Source: Streptosporangium oxazolinicum
GTDB taxonomy: Bacteria; Actinomycetota; Actinomycetes; Streptosporangiales; Streptosporangiaceae
Direction: 5' to 3'
Assembly: GCF_039537505.1 (NCBI RefSeq)
Contig: NZ_BAABAQ010000010.1
Span: 62,001-126,000 of the forward strand
DNA length: 64,000 nt
The notes under the pieces are model-generated. The model saw only the letters and a list, made by a program, of their open reading frames with translations. It was not told the origin of the DNA and ran no database searches. A program made the translations under genes and the position numbers. This document shows positions 51,111-58,794 of the stretch, one piece after another. The first letter of the stretch is position 1. Every line of letters starts with the position of its first letter.

Positions 51111-52451
51111 TCAGCCGGTCTCCAGGTCGCTTTCCCGCAGTTGCTCCCGATCGCAGGCGGTGAGCATGGCCGCGAGGCCGAGGAGCTTCACCCGCTCGCC
51201 CCGGTCGAGGGATCTGGCCAGGGCCGCCTCGGCCGCCTCGATGGACAGCCAGTGCTCGTAGGTGATCGGCGAGACGCCCCGGGCGGCGAGAAGGTCGTCC
51301 AGGTCCGTCCGGGGTTCCGGATCATGGTCGGCGCGGTTGGCGAGATCGGCGAGGAGGGTGCGGACCGTCTCGGCGGCGTCGGACTTGTTGGTGCCGATCA
51401 CGCCGGTGGGGCCCCGCTTGAGCCAGCCCGCGACGTACTCGCGGTCACGGACCCGGCCGGCCTCGTTCGGCACGGTCATGGTGGTCTCGGAGAAGGGGAC
51501 GCCGGGCAGTGGCACGCTCTGGTAGCCGACCGAGCGCAGCACCATGCCGACCGGGAGGGTCTCGAACTCGCCGGTGCCGACGACCCGGCCGTCCACCAGC
51601 CGGGTGCGTTCCAGCCTGAGCGCCTCCACCCGTCCCTCGCCGAGGATCTCCACCGGACGCATCCAGAACCGCACGTCCAGCCGCCGAGGGCGGCCCATGG
51701 AGGCACGGGCGGCCCAGCTCCGCAGGACCTCGACGTTCCCCCGGACCTGCCGGGACGCCGCCGTGACGTCCGCCACGCACTCCTCGGCCCGTACGCGCAC
51801 GTCCGCGTTGGCCAGCTCGCCCAGCTCCCTGAGCTCCTTCAGGGTGAACTTGGCGTGCTCGGGCCCCCGGCGTCCGACCATGTGGACGGTCTTCACCTCG
51901 CTGGCGGCCAGCCGGGTCAGCACCTCCTCGGGCACGTCCGTGGCACGCAGCTCCTCGGCGGTCTTGGCCAGGACGCGCACCACGTCGACCGCCACGTTGC
52001 CCACGCCGATCACCGCGACCTCGGGGCTGTCGAGGACGAAGCGGTCGGCGGGCATGTCGGGGTGGCCGCAGTACCAGTTGACGAAGTCGGTGGCGGCCAC
52101 GCTGCCCGGCAGGTCCTCGCCGGGAATGCCCATCCGCCGGTCCACCATCGCGCCGGTGCAGTAGACGACCGCGTCGTAGCAGGCGAGCAGGTCGGTGACG
52201 TCGACGTCCTTGCCCAGCTCGACACCACCGAGGAACCGCACCTCGGGAAGCTCCAGCACGCCGCGCAGGTAGTCCGCTATCGACTTGATCGAGGTGTGGT
52301 CGGGAGCCACCCCGTACCGGACCAGCCCGTACGGCGTCGGCAGCCGTTCCAGCACGTCCACCCTGAGAGGAACGGCGGCCTGCTTCGTCAGGGCCTCGGC
52401 GGTGTAGATCCCGGCTGGTCCTGACCCCACGATCGCGACTCGCAGTGACAT
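51111..52451 (-). CDS. Ferredoxin/adrenodoxin-type NADP+ reductase (FprA-like)
   Basis: 446 residues from ATG 52451 (GGAGG six bases upstream). It has an FAD motif VGSGPAGIYTAEALTK near 8, YGLVRYGVAPDH (near 45), TGAMVDRRMGIPGEDLPGS, and the NADP motif VIGVGNVAVDVVRVL near 150. The C-terminal WLKRGPTGVIGTNKSDAAETV is typical of FprA of mycobacteria. It passes electrons from NADPH to ferredoxin, supporting P450 or other redox enzymes. The neighbouring genes give no specific partner. Confidence 0.9.
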   Translation of the reverse strand: MSLRVAIVGSGPAGIYTAEALTKQAAVPLRVDVLERLPTPYGLVRYGVAPDHTSIKSIADYLRGVLELPEVRFLGGVELGKDVDVTDLLACYDAVVYCTGAMVDRRMGIPGEDLPGSVAATDFVNWYCGHPDMPADRFVLDSPEVAVIGVGNVAVDVVRVLAKTAEELRATDVPEEVLTRLAASEVKTVHMVGRRGPEHAKFTLKELRELGELANADVRVRAEECVADVTAASRQVRGNVEVLRSWAARASMGRPRRLDVRFWMRPVEILGEGRVEALRLERTRLVDGRVVGTGEFETLPVGMVLRSVGYQSVPLPGVPFSETTMTVPNEAGRVRDREYVAGWLKRGPTGVIGTNKSDAAETVRTLLADLANRADHDPEPRTDLDDLLAARGVSPITYEHWLSIEAAEAALARSLDRGERVKLLGLAAMLTACDREQLRESDLETG

Positions 52452-52700
52452 ATCGCCTCCTCGGCGTTGGATGTCATGAACGCGATGCCCTGTTCGATTC
52501 TGTATCACCGAGGGGGCAACCTGCCAGACTCACGCGCCGACATGATCGAGTTGTTCGCCGGGCATCCGGCCCCGGCCGGTGCGCGCCACCTCTCCGGCCC
52601 GCGCTCCGGCGGGCGACCGGCTCGGCCGGTCTCGTGGCGTACGGTCGGCCACCAAATCAACACTTGCGGGGACAAGCCCGGCGGATCACAGTTGGTTCTC

Positions 52701-53276
52701 GTGAGTTCAGGAGCGGAGAAGCGCCGCAAAGCGGATGCCCGGCGTCCAAAGGACGGTCCGCTCCAGGGCGCGAGAGGACCACGAGGAACAGGACGCACTC
52801 CCGGCTCGTCCGGCACCCCGGGTGCCCCCGGTGCCCCTGGTGCTCTCGGTGCTCCCGGTGAGGGACGGCCCTCGCGTGGACTCCGGTACGAGGCGTTCGG
52901 GCGGGTGATGGCCGCGCTGGCGGGCGAGTCGGAGCTCCTGGAGTCCTGCCGCGACCTGACCTGGTGGCGCGGGGCCGACCACGGCTGGCACATCGAGTGG
53001 CGCGACGGCCCCGGCGCGGCCGACATCGCCGCCGTACTGGCCAGGCAGGTCCGCGACCCCGGCTGCCCCGACGCCCTGGTCACCCGCTCGGGGCCCGCCA
53101 CGGCCGGTGGCGCCACGCTGGACGTCATGGGCGTTCCGTTCGTCCTGCGCGCCGTCGACCCCGTGCACCGCGAGCGCTTCCGAGGCAGGGCCGGCCTGCG
53201 CCGCCTCGGTGAGGCGCTCGACACCACCCGCAGGACCACCTCCCGCCACCCCTGGGAGGTTTTGCTCGGCGGCTGA
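52701..53276 (+). CDS. Hypothetical protein with collagen-like Gly-rich linker
   Basis: About 191 residues from GTG 52701 (in-frame starts exist upstream as well, to 52467, but their composition is unlike coding sequence). Residues 1-55 are basic and low-complexity, with a Gly-X-Y tract (SSGTPGAPGAPGALGAPG). Residues 60-190 form a compact conserved-looking part (YEAFGRVMAALAGESELLESCRDLTWWRG, then HWEWRDGPG-like and VLARQVRDPGCPDALV). No signal peptide is seen. The function is unknown. It is divergent from the FprA-like gene by 249 bp. Confidence 0.55.
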   Translation: MSSGAEKRRKADARRPKDGPLQGARGPRGTGRTPGSSGTPGAPGAPGALGAPGEGRPSRGLRYEAFGRVMAALAGESELLESCRDLTWWRGADHGWHIEWRDGPGAADIAAVLARQVRDPGCPDALVTRSGPATAGGATLDVMGVPFVLRAVDPVHRERFRGRAGLRRLGEALDTTRRTTSRHPWEVLLGG

Positions 53277-53464
53277 CGCCCCGGAGGCCGCCACCCGCCC
53301 GGGGCGGCGGCGAACCGATCCCGGGACGTCCGGACGCCGGAGGGGGGCCGGAACGCCGGGTGAGAAGGGCGCGGGCGGTGTCGCGGAGCTCCGGCCGGTC
53401 TTCCCGAATCTGCCGGAGAAGGTCGTGGAAATGCCCGAGGAAAGGCTCGCGGCGGCAGTGTTAT

Positions 53465-53478
53465 CAAGCGCTCGCTTG
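53465..53478. promoter_or_regulatory. CAAGCG/CGCTTG palindrome upstream of the membrane protein gene
   Basis: A perfect 6-bp inverted repeat with a 2-base centre, in an AT-rich promoter region 84 bp before GTG 53562. The pattern is common for TetR-family operators. GGGG/CCCC (53500-53512) nearby could form a small hairpin. No TetR gene is adjacent. Confidence 0.35.
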
Positions 53479-53561
53479 CTTTACGAATTTGACATATTCG
53501 GGGCATTACCCCAGGTCAGATACACTGTTGATAGCCACTAGCGAATGTGATCGGGGGATCA

Positions 53562-54200
53562 GTGGCTTTGGCAGAACGTAATTACATGCTTGACTTCGTC
53601 GCGGGAGACCGTCGGGATCGTGCCATTCTCCGGCACATGGTCCTCTCGCTCTTCGTGGGGATGCTGCTCGGTGGTGTCGGAGCGCTGCTGGCTTACGGCC
53701 CCGACCTGCTGTACGCGCTTTACAACCCGTACGCGTACCTTCTCCTCGTCGTCGTCATGGGGCGGACCGCGGCCGGTTTCGGCTGGGCGGTGCTCTCGAG
53801 CGTGCTGGCCGCGTTCGGGCCGATCCTCTCGCTGCTCGTCGCCACGATCTTCGAGTCGAACGCCTGGCTCGTGAGCCTCGGTGGCGGCGCCTCGATGAAC
53901 CTCATGATCGCGAATCTCGTCGCGATCGGCGTCCTCTCCTACCTCGCCAAACGCTACGACCGCTGGGGAGACGTCGCGGCCGGTGGCGCGGCCGGGCTCG
54001 CCCTGTTCGACGGGATCGACAAGGCGATGCCCGGCGGGCCCGAGCACGTCTCCGGTTTCTGGCCGTGGGGTGTCACGGTCGTGGCCGCGATCGCGCTGGG
54101 GATGCTGGTGTCGCTGGGACGCGGCTGCGACCGGGTCTGCTCCGCGCTGATCGCGCTGGTCCTCGGGGCCTCGTACTTCGTTTTCCTCACCGGCCTCTGA
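53562..54200 (+). CDS. Integral membrane protein
   Basis: 212 residues from GTG 53562 (CGGGGGA upstream; an earlier GTG at 53547 is possible). A short charged N-terminal region (AERNYMLDFVAGDRRDR) precedes about six membrane segments (LSLFVGMLLGGVGALLAYG ... VCSALIALVLGASYFVFLTG). No catalytic motif is visible. It lies 98 bp upstream of proS and may share its transcript. A family assignment is not possible from sequence alone. Confidence 0.72.
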   Translation: MALAERNYMLDFVAGDRRDRAILRHMVLSLFVGMLLGGVGALLAYGPDLLYALYNPYAYLLLVVVMGRTAAGFGWAVLSSVLAAFGPILSLLVATIFESNAWLVSLGGGASMNLMIANLVAIGVLSYLAKRYDRWGDVAAGGAAGLALFDGIDKAMPGGPEHVSGFWPWGVTVVAAIALGMLVSLGRGCDRVCSALIALVLGASYFVFLTGL

Positions 54201-54298
54201 GGCCACACCGCCCGGCCCGGAAGCGGTCGACGGCAGACAATCGGCTTGCGAGACTCGATAGCCTGTAGAGCATCGAACCTCGCCAACTAGGAGTAGCC

Positions 54299-56041
54299 GT
54301 GCTGCTGCGCATGTCGTCGCTGTTTCTTCGAACGCTGAGGGACGACCCGGCAGACGCGGAAGTCCCGAGCCACAAGCTGCTCGTCCGCGCCGGTTACGTC
54401 CGCCGCGTCGCCCCCGGCGTCTACTCCTGGCTGCCGCTCGGCAAGACGGTCCTGGAGAACGTCACGCGCGTCGTGCGCGAGGAGATGAACCGCATGGGCG
54501 GCCAGGAGGTGCTCTTCCCCGCCCTGCTGCCCCGCGAATACTACGAGGCGACCGGCCGCTGGACCGAGTACGGCGACACGCTCTTCCGCCTCAAGGACCG
54601 CAAGGGGGCCGACTATCTCCTCGGTCCCACCCACGAGGAGATGTTCACCGACATGGTCAAGGGGGAGTACGCCTCCTACAAGGACTATCCGGTGACCCTC
54701 TACCAGATCCAGACCAAGTACCGCGACGAGGCCCGTCCCCGGGCCGGCATCCTGCGCGGGCGCGAGTTCATCATGAAGGACTCCTACTCCTTCGACCTCG
54801 ACGACGACGGCCTCAAGCGCTCCTACGAGCGCCACCGCGAGACCTACGTCAGGACCTTCGACCGCCTCGGCATCGCCTACAAGATCTGCTTCGCCACGTC
54901 CGGGGCGATGGGCGGGTCGGCCTCCGAGGAGTTCCTCGCCCCCGCGGCCACCGGCGAGGACACCTTCGTGGCCTGCCACAACTGCGGCTACGCGGCCAAC
55001 GCGGAGGCCGTCGTCACCCCCGCGCCGGCCGCGATCACCGGTGAGCGGCCCGCCGCGCGAGTGCTCGACACCCCCGACACCCCGACCATCGAGTCCCTGG
55101 TCGGCTACGTCAACGAGCACCACGGCCTCGGCGTCACCGCCGCCCAGACGCTCAAGAACATCGTGGTCAAGGTGACCGTCCCCGGCTCGGACAAGACCGA
55201 GACCCTGGTCGTCGGCGTGCCCGGAGACCGCGAGGTCGACTTCAAGCGGCTGGAGGCCTCCCTGGCCCCCGGCGAGCCCGCGATCTTCGAGGCCGAGGAC
55301 TTCGCCAGGCACCCCGGCCTGGTCCGCGGCTACATCGGCCCGCAGGTCCTCAAGGACCTCGGCATCCGCTACCTCGTCGACCCCCGCGTGGTCGACGGCT
55401 CCGCCTGGGTGACCGGTGCCAACGAGCCCGGCAAGCACGCCGCGGACGTCGTCGCGGGCCGTGACTTCGCCGCCGACGGCACCATCGAGGCCGCCGAGGT
55501 CCGCGCGGGCGACGCCTGCCCGGTCTGCGGCTCCGGCCTGTCCATCGACCGCGGCATCGAGATCGGCCACATCTTCCAGCTCGGCCGCAAGTACGCCGAC
55601 GCCGCGAAGCTCGACGCCCTCGGCCCCGACGGCAAGCCGATCCGGGTCACCATGGGCTCCTACGGCATCGGTGTCTCCCGGGCCGTGGCGGTGCTGGCCG
55701 AGCAGACGCACGACGAGCTCGGCCTGGTCTGGCCCCGCGAGGTCGCCCCCGCCGACGTCCACGTCGTGGGCACCGGCAAGGACGGCCAGGTCGAGGCCGC
55801 CACCCGGATCGCCGAGGAGCTGGAGGGCCGAGGGCTGCGCGTCCTGGTGGACGACCGCGCCGGCGTCTCGCCGGGTGTGAAGTTCAAGGACGCCGAGCTG
55901 CTCGGCATGCCGACGATCCTGATCGTCGGCCGCGGCCTCACCCAGGGCGTCGCGGAGCTGCGCGACCGCGCCACCGGCGCCAAGGAGGAGATCCCGCTCG
56001 CCGAGGCCGTCGACCGCGTCGTGGCGGCCTGCCGGGGGTGA
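54299..56041 (+). CDS. proS: Prolyl-tRNA synthetase
   Basis: 580 residues, bacterial type with an editing-domain insertion. It charges tRNA-Pro with proline. Class II motif 1 is near residue 30 (PSHKLLVRAGYVRRVAPGVYSWLPLG), motif 2 at QTKYRDEARPRAGILRGREF (near 138), and motif 3 in YGIGVSRAVAVLAEQ (near 455). The insertion (about 225-385) has YbaK-like features for hydrolysing mischarged Ala-tRNA. The anticodon domain follows. GTG 54299 has AGGAG upstream. It is followed by a repeat-rich gap and a 62-bp palindrome that likely ends transcription. Confidence 0.95.
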   Translation: MLLRMSSLFLRTLRDDPADAEVPSHKLLVRAGYVRRVAPGVYSWLPLGKTVLENVTRVVREEMNRMGGQEVLFPALLPREYYEATGRWTEYGDTLFRLKDRKGADYLLGPTHEEMFTDMVKGEYASYKDYPVTLYQIQTKYRDEARPRAGILRGREFIMKDSYSFDLDDDGLKRSYERHRETYVRTFDRLGIAYKICFATSGAMGGSASEEFLAPAATGEDTFVACHNCGYAANAEAVVTPAPAAITGERPAARVLDTPDTPTIESLVGYVNEHHGLGVTAAQTLKNIVVKVTVPGSDKTETLVVGVPGDREVDFKRLEASLAPGEPAIFEAEDFARHPGLVRGYIGPQVLKDLGIRYLVDPRVVDGSAWVTGANEPGKHAADVVAGRDFAADGTIEAAEVRAGDACPVCGSGLSIDRGIEIGHIFQLGRKYADAAKLDALGPDGKPIRVTMGSYGIGVSRAVAVLAEQTHDELGLVWPREVAPADVHVVGTGKDGQVEAATRIAEELEGRGLRVLVDDRAGVSPGVKFKDAELLGMPTILIVGRGLTQGVAELRDRATGAKEEIPLAEAVDRVVAACRG

Positions 56042-56170
56042 TCTCGATCGGCCAGGGGAAACCCGCGCCGCCGGGGGAGATCCCGGACGCCTCCCAGGGT
56101 GCTTTGTGCCATCGAGGGTGATCCCCAACGCTCGCCGGGAGTGATCCCTGGCTCCGGGGGTGACGAGGAT
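56035..56170. repeat. Degenerate repeats in the proS 3' flank
   Basis: Variants of CGGGGGTGATC (CGGGGGAGATCCC, CGAGGGTGATCCC, CGGGAGTGATCCC, CGGGGGTGACG) recur irregularly, about every 20-40 bp, starting at the proS stop codon. They are non-coding, like the other minisatellites here, but less regular. Confidence 0.4.
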
Positions 56171-56209
56171 CGCGACAACGGCTGGACGGCCCGGTAGAGG
56201 CGCGACACC

Positions 56210-56271
56210 CCATATACACGGGAGAGCGGCCCACCCCTTCGAAGGGGTGGGCCGCTCTCCCGTGTATATGG
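56210..56271. terminator. 62-bp perfect palindrome, probable bidirectional terminator
   Basis: All 31 bases of the left arm pair with the right arm with no spacer, centred on TTCGAA (56238-56243). It lies between proS and the convergent DUF4236 gene. As RNA it would fold into a hairpin of about 29 bp and could stop transcription from both sides. A cruciform or protein-binding role cannot be excluded. Confidence 0.65.
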
Positions 56272-56291
56272 CCCGCTGTGTGTGGCCCGCG

Positions 56292-56501
56292 TCAGTAGTG
56301 GTGGTGACGGTATCGGGAGCTCCGGCCGATCGCCTTGCCCACGTGGAACCCGCCCGGCAGGTTGACGGTCACGTATTTGCGGCCGTCGGGAGTCCTGGTG
56401 ACGTGAAATCTGCGACTGCCGAAACTGTGGCCGACCCCTCGCGGGGACAGGTCGATCCTGAAGGGACCGACTTTGATCGACTTTCTGTATCCCCAGCCCA
56501 T
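56292..56501 (-). CDS. DUF4236-family small protein
   Basis: 69 residues from ATG 56501 (GGAGAAGG upstream). The N terminus MGWGYRKSIKVGPFRIDLS and GVGHSFG match DUF4236, a short basic domain of unknown function. The C terminus ends in a histidine-rich RYRHHHY. It is adjacent to a second copy (56603-56800), pointing to tandem duplication. The likely product is a small basic protein; a DNA- or membrane-associated role is only guesswork. Confidence 0.75.
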   Translation of the reverse strand: MGWGYRKSIKVGPFRIDLSPRGVGHSFGSRRFHVTRTPDGRKYVTVNLPGGFHVGKAIGRSSRYRHHHY

Positions 56502-56602
56502 TGCCTTCTCCCCGAACTCCCCGGACTCCGCGGACTTCCCAAAACGCCGCGTCGTGTCATGAGAACGAGCGACGCCCGCGAACGGTTCCCGGGTAATGCC
56601 CA

Positions 56603-56800
56603 TCAGCGACGGCTGCCGCTGCCGCTGAGTGTCTTGCGCCAGTGGAAGCCACCGGGAAGATTGACGCTCAGAGTGCGGCGCCCATCGGCCGTCTTGGTGA
56701 CTCTGAAGGCGCGGTTTCCCCAGCTGTGACCCACTCCGCTCCGCGAAAGGTTAAGACGGAACGGACCGAACTTCATGGATTTCCGGTATCCCCAGCCCAT
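56603..56800 (-). CDS. DUF4236-family small protein, tandem paralogue
   Basis: 65 residues. Starts MGWGYRKSMKFGPFRLNLSR, followed by GVGHSWGNRAFRVTKTADG and NLPGGFHW, nearly the same order as the copy downstream. GGAGGAA precedes the ATG. The two genes are 101 bp apart in the same direction and may be one transcription unit. The last residues (SGSGSRR) differ between copies. Confidence 0.75.
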   Translation of the reverse strand: MGWGYRKSMKFGPFRLNLSRSGVGHSWGNRAFRVTKTADGRRTLSVNLPGGFHWRKTLSGSGSRR

Positions 56801-56801
56801 T

Positions 56802-56991
56802 GCTTCCTCCTTAGGCGTATTTCGCGAGACTCAGCTACCCGGCAGCCGCGATGCAAACATGGTCGAAAGCGGGTTTGAATCGTGGCTCGCGAATCCGGAA
56901 CCCCCCATTGAAGATCGATTTCCGCGCTGACCAGTCCGACCCCCGCGCTTCCCCCGGAAGGCGGCCACCCGCGAAAACCGGCGGGAAACGT
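56802..56991. other. Gap right of the DUF4236 genes
   Basis: No gene supported. It contains the ribosome site and presumed promoter of the DUF4236 pair. It leads into the repeats at 56992. Confidence 0.35.
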
Positions 56992-57127
56992 CACCGGGAC
57001 ACGGTCGCGCCGGCCGGTGGTCTCGGGCGCCCATCGGGACGCGACCGCGACGGGGTCCGGTGCTCTCGGACGCTCACCGGGACGCGATCACGGTGAGAGG
57101 CACGTGCTCACCCGGACGTGGTCGCGG
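56992..57127. repeat. Spaced repeats of about 40 bp, four copies
   Basis: CACCGGGACACGGTCGCG-like units start at 56992, 57032, 57075 and 57109 (CACCGGGAC, CATCGGGAC, CACCGGGAC, CACCCGGAC, each followed by a (A/G)CG-(A/G)TCGCGG-like block). The last copy runs into the end of the DUF4439 gene. Confidence 0.5.
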
Positions 57128-57602
57128 TTGGGGTGGCGGTGCCGGTGGGGGTGGGTTCCGGCGCCGTCCTGGGCGGCATGCCGGGAAAGGCGTCGATCTC
57201 GGGACGCAGGCTGTAGGAGCGGGTGACGCACTCCTGCATGACCAGCGCGGCCAGCTCGCGCAGGGCGGTGTCCGTGGACGCCGCCAGCTCCAGGTAGGCG
57301 CCGGTCACCCCCCGCTCGACCAGCACGGCCAGCTCCACCGCCTGGGCCGGGCTGGACGGCGTGACCGGGAGCTCGTACACCGCCTTCGGCTCGGCGGGCG
57401 TGCCGCCCGCGGCGATGACCATGGTGCGGAGCCGGTCGCGGTGGGCCCGGTGGGCGTTGTAGGCCGTCGTCATCGCCGCGCGCAGCCTGCCCGTGGTCCT
57501 GGCCCCCAGGACCCCGTACGCGTACACGGCGGCGTGCTCGGCCGCCAGCGCCGCGCCGAGTCCCTGATCGGCCCCCGCGCCGGACCCCGAGGCGCCCCTC
57601 AC
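57108..57602 (-). CDS. DUF4439 ferritin-like domain protein
   Basis: 164 residues of the DUF4439 family, a ferritin-like four-helix fold: GLGAALAAEHAAVYAYGVLGAR (helix with E-x-A-x-x-Y), AYNAHRAHRDRLRTMVIAAGG and VQQ-like AALVMQECVTRSYSL. The Glu/His positions could bind a metal. The C terminus is a Pro/Thr-rich tail (TAPEPTPTGTATPTATTSG). GTG 57602 overlaps the upstream stop (GTGA), so it is co-translated with the lipoprotein gene. It lacks its own signal peptide. Confidence 0.78.
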   Translation of the reverse strand: MRGASGSGAGADQGLGAALAAEHAAVYAYGVLGARTTGRLRAAMTTAYNAHRAHRDRLRTMVIAAGGTPAEPKAVYELPVTPSSPAQAVELAVLVERGVTGAYLELAASTDTALRELAALVMQECVTRSYSLRPEIDAFPGMPPRTAPEPTPTGTATPTATTSG

Positions 57603-58090
57603 AACGGCCCCGACAGGGCCAGGGCGTGCGCGGCCTCGCAGGCGCCGATGGACGCGAGCAGCTGGGCCAGCGGGGGTGACACCCCCGCGATCTGGCGGGT
57701 GCGCAGCGCCGCGGCCCTGCGTTCCAGGTTGCGCAGGGTCCGTACCGACGCGGCGCCCTGGGGCGCGCTCCCGGACGGAGACGGCGTGGACGACGGCGCG
57801 GGGGCCGAGGCCGTGGACACCGGGGCGGGCGGCAGGCGGCGGCGGAGCTCGGCCAGATGGGCCTCGTGCCGCTGCCTGAAGGGTTCGAGCCGGGGCGAGG
57901 CGGCCGAGGCGTACAGCGCGACGGTCCGCTCCTTGCCCGCGATCAGCTCACGCAGGAGCAGCGTCTCGGGGTCGGGTGGCGCGGCCACGGGCGGCGGCAC
58001 CCGCTCCTCGGCGGCGCACCCCGCGACCGTCGCGGCTGTCACCCCGAGAGCGCCGCCCCGCAGCAGGGCGCGCCGGGAGACGGAACGCAC
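57599..58090 (-). CDS. Twin-arginine lipoprotein, partner of the DUF4439 protein
   Basis: About 163 residues from GTG 58090 (GGAGGTC upstream; an in-frame start at 58156 would add an unlikely N terminus). The signal peptide VSRRALLRGGALGVTAATVAGC has twin arginines and a lipobox cysteine, so it is a Tat-type lipoprotein on the outer membrane face. The rest is helical with conserved-looking LLLRELIAGKERTVALYA and a Ser/Pro-rich linker (APAPSSTPSPSGSAP). It probably forms a complex with the coupled ferritin-like protein. Function is unknown. Confidence 0.75.
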   Translation of the reverse strand: MRSVSRRALLRGGALGVTAATVAGCAAEERVPPPVAAPPDPETLLLRELIAGKERTVALYASAASPRLEPFRQRHEAHLAELRRRLPPAPVSTASAPAPSSTPSPSGSAPQGAASVRTLRNLERRAAALRTRQIAGVSPPLAQLLASIGACEAAHALALSGPL

Positions 58091-58281
58091 GGCGACCTCC
58101 GGTTCTGTGTCGGCAGCTGACGCACTTAGCATCGTACGGGCTTGGAATAATGGCACTCACCTCGCTTCTCGGGCGGCTCCGCCACACCGAGTGGCGCTGT
58201 TTCTACGCCCTGGTGTGGATAGGCTGGTTAATCGCATGGGCGAGGTCCGCCCGGCTGAGATCGTGACAATGGGAGGTCGGC

Positions 58282-58782
58282 ATGGGCAGCGCCACATCCC
58301 GCGACCGCCTGATGAAGCTTCTGGAACCCGTCGTCGGGGCCGAAGGGCTCGACTTGGAGGACGTCACGGTCACCCCCGCGGGCAAGCGGCGGCTGCTGCG
58401 TGTCGTGGTCGACCGTGACGGCGGCGTGAGCCTCGACGACGTCGCGGAGGTCAGCCACGCCGTCTCGGCGACGCTGGACGCCGACGACGCGATGGGGGCC
58501 ACCCCGTACGTGCTGGAGGTCTCCTCCCCGGGGGTCGACCGCCCCCTCACCGAGCCGCGCCACTGGCGCCGCGCGGTGAAGAGGCTGGTCAAGGCCGACC
58601 TGCGGGACGGCACCGCCGTGGAGGGCCGGATCGTCGCCACCGACGAGACCGGCGTGGAGCTGGACGTCGACGGCGCGCCGCGCCGCATCGACTATGAGGA
58701 CCTGACCCGAGGACGGGTGCAGGTGGAATTCCGCCGGCTCGACGACGCCGAAGACGACGGCGAAGACGGCGACGAGGGCTAA
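58282..58782 (+). CDS. rimP: Ribosome maturation factor RimP
   Basis: 166 residues. RimP helps assemble the 30S subunit. The N-terminal domain has LEDVTVTPAGKRRLLRVVVDRDGGVSLDDVAEVS and the central VLEVSSPGVDRPLTEPRHWRRAVKR, the best-conserved RimP motif; a C-terminal SH3-like part follows and ends in an acidic tail. GGGAGGTC precedes ATG 58282. It is the first gene of the rimP-nusA-ylxR-infB operon. Confidence 0.95.
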   Translation: MGSATSRDRLMKLLEPVVGAEGLDLEDVTVTPAGKRRLLRVVVDRDGGVSLDDVAEVSHAVSATLDADDAMGATPYVLEVSSPGVDRPLTEPRHWRRAVKRLVKADLRDGTAVEGRIVATDETGVELDVDGAPRRIDYEDLTRGRVQVEFRRLDDAEDDGEDGDEG

Positions 58783-58794
58783 GGGGGAAGCCTC

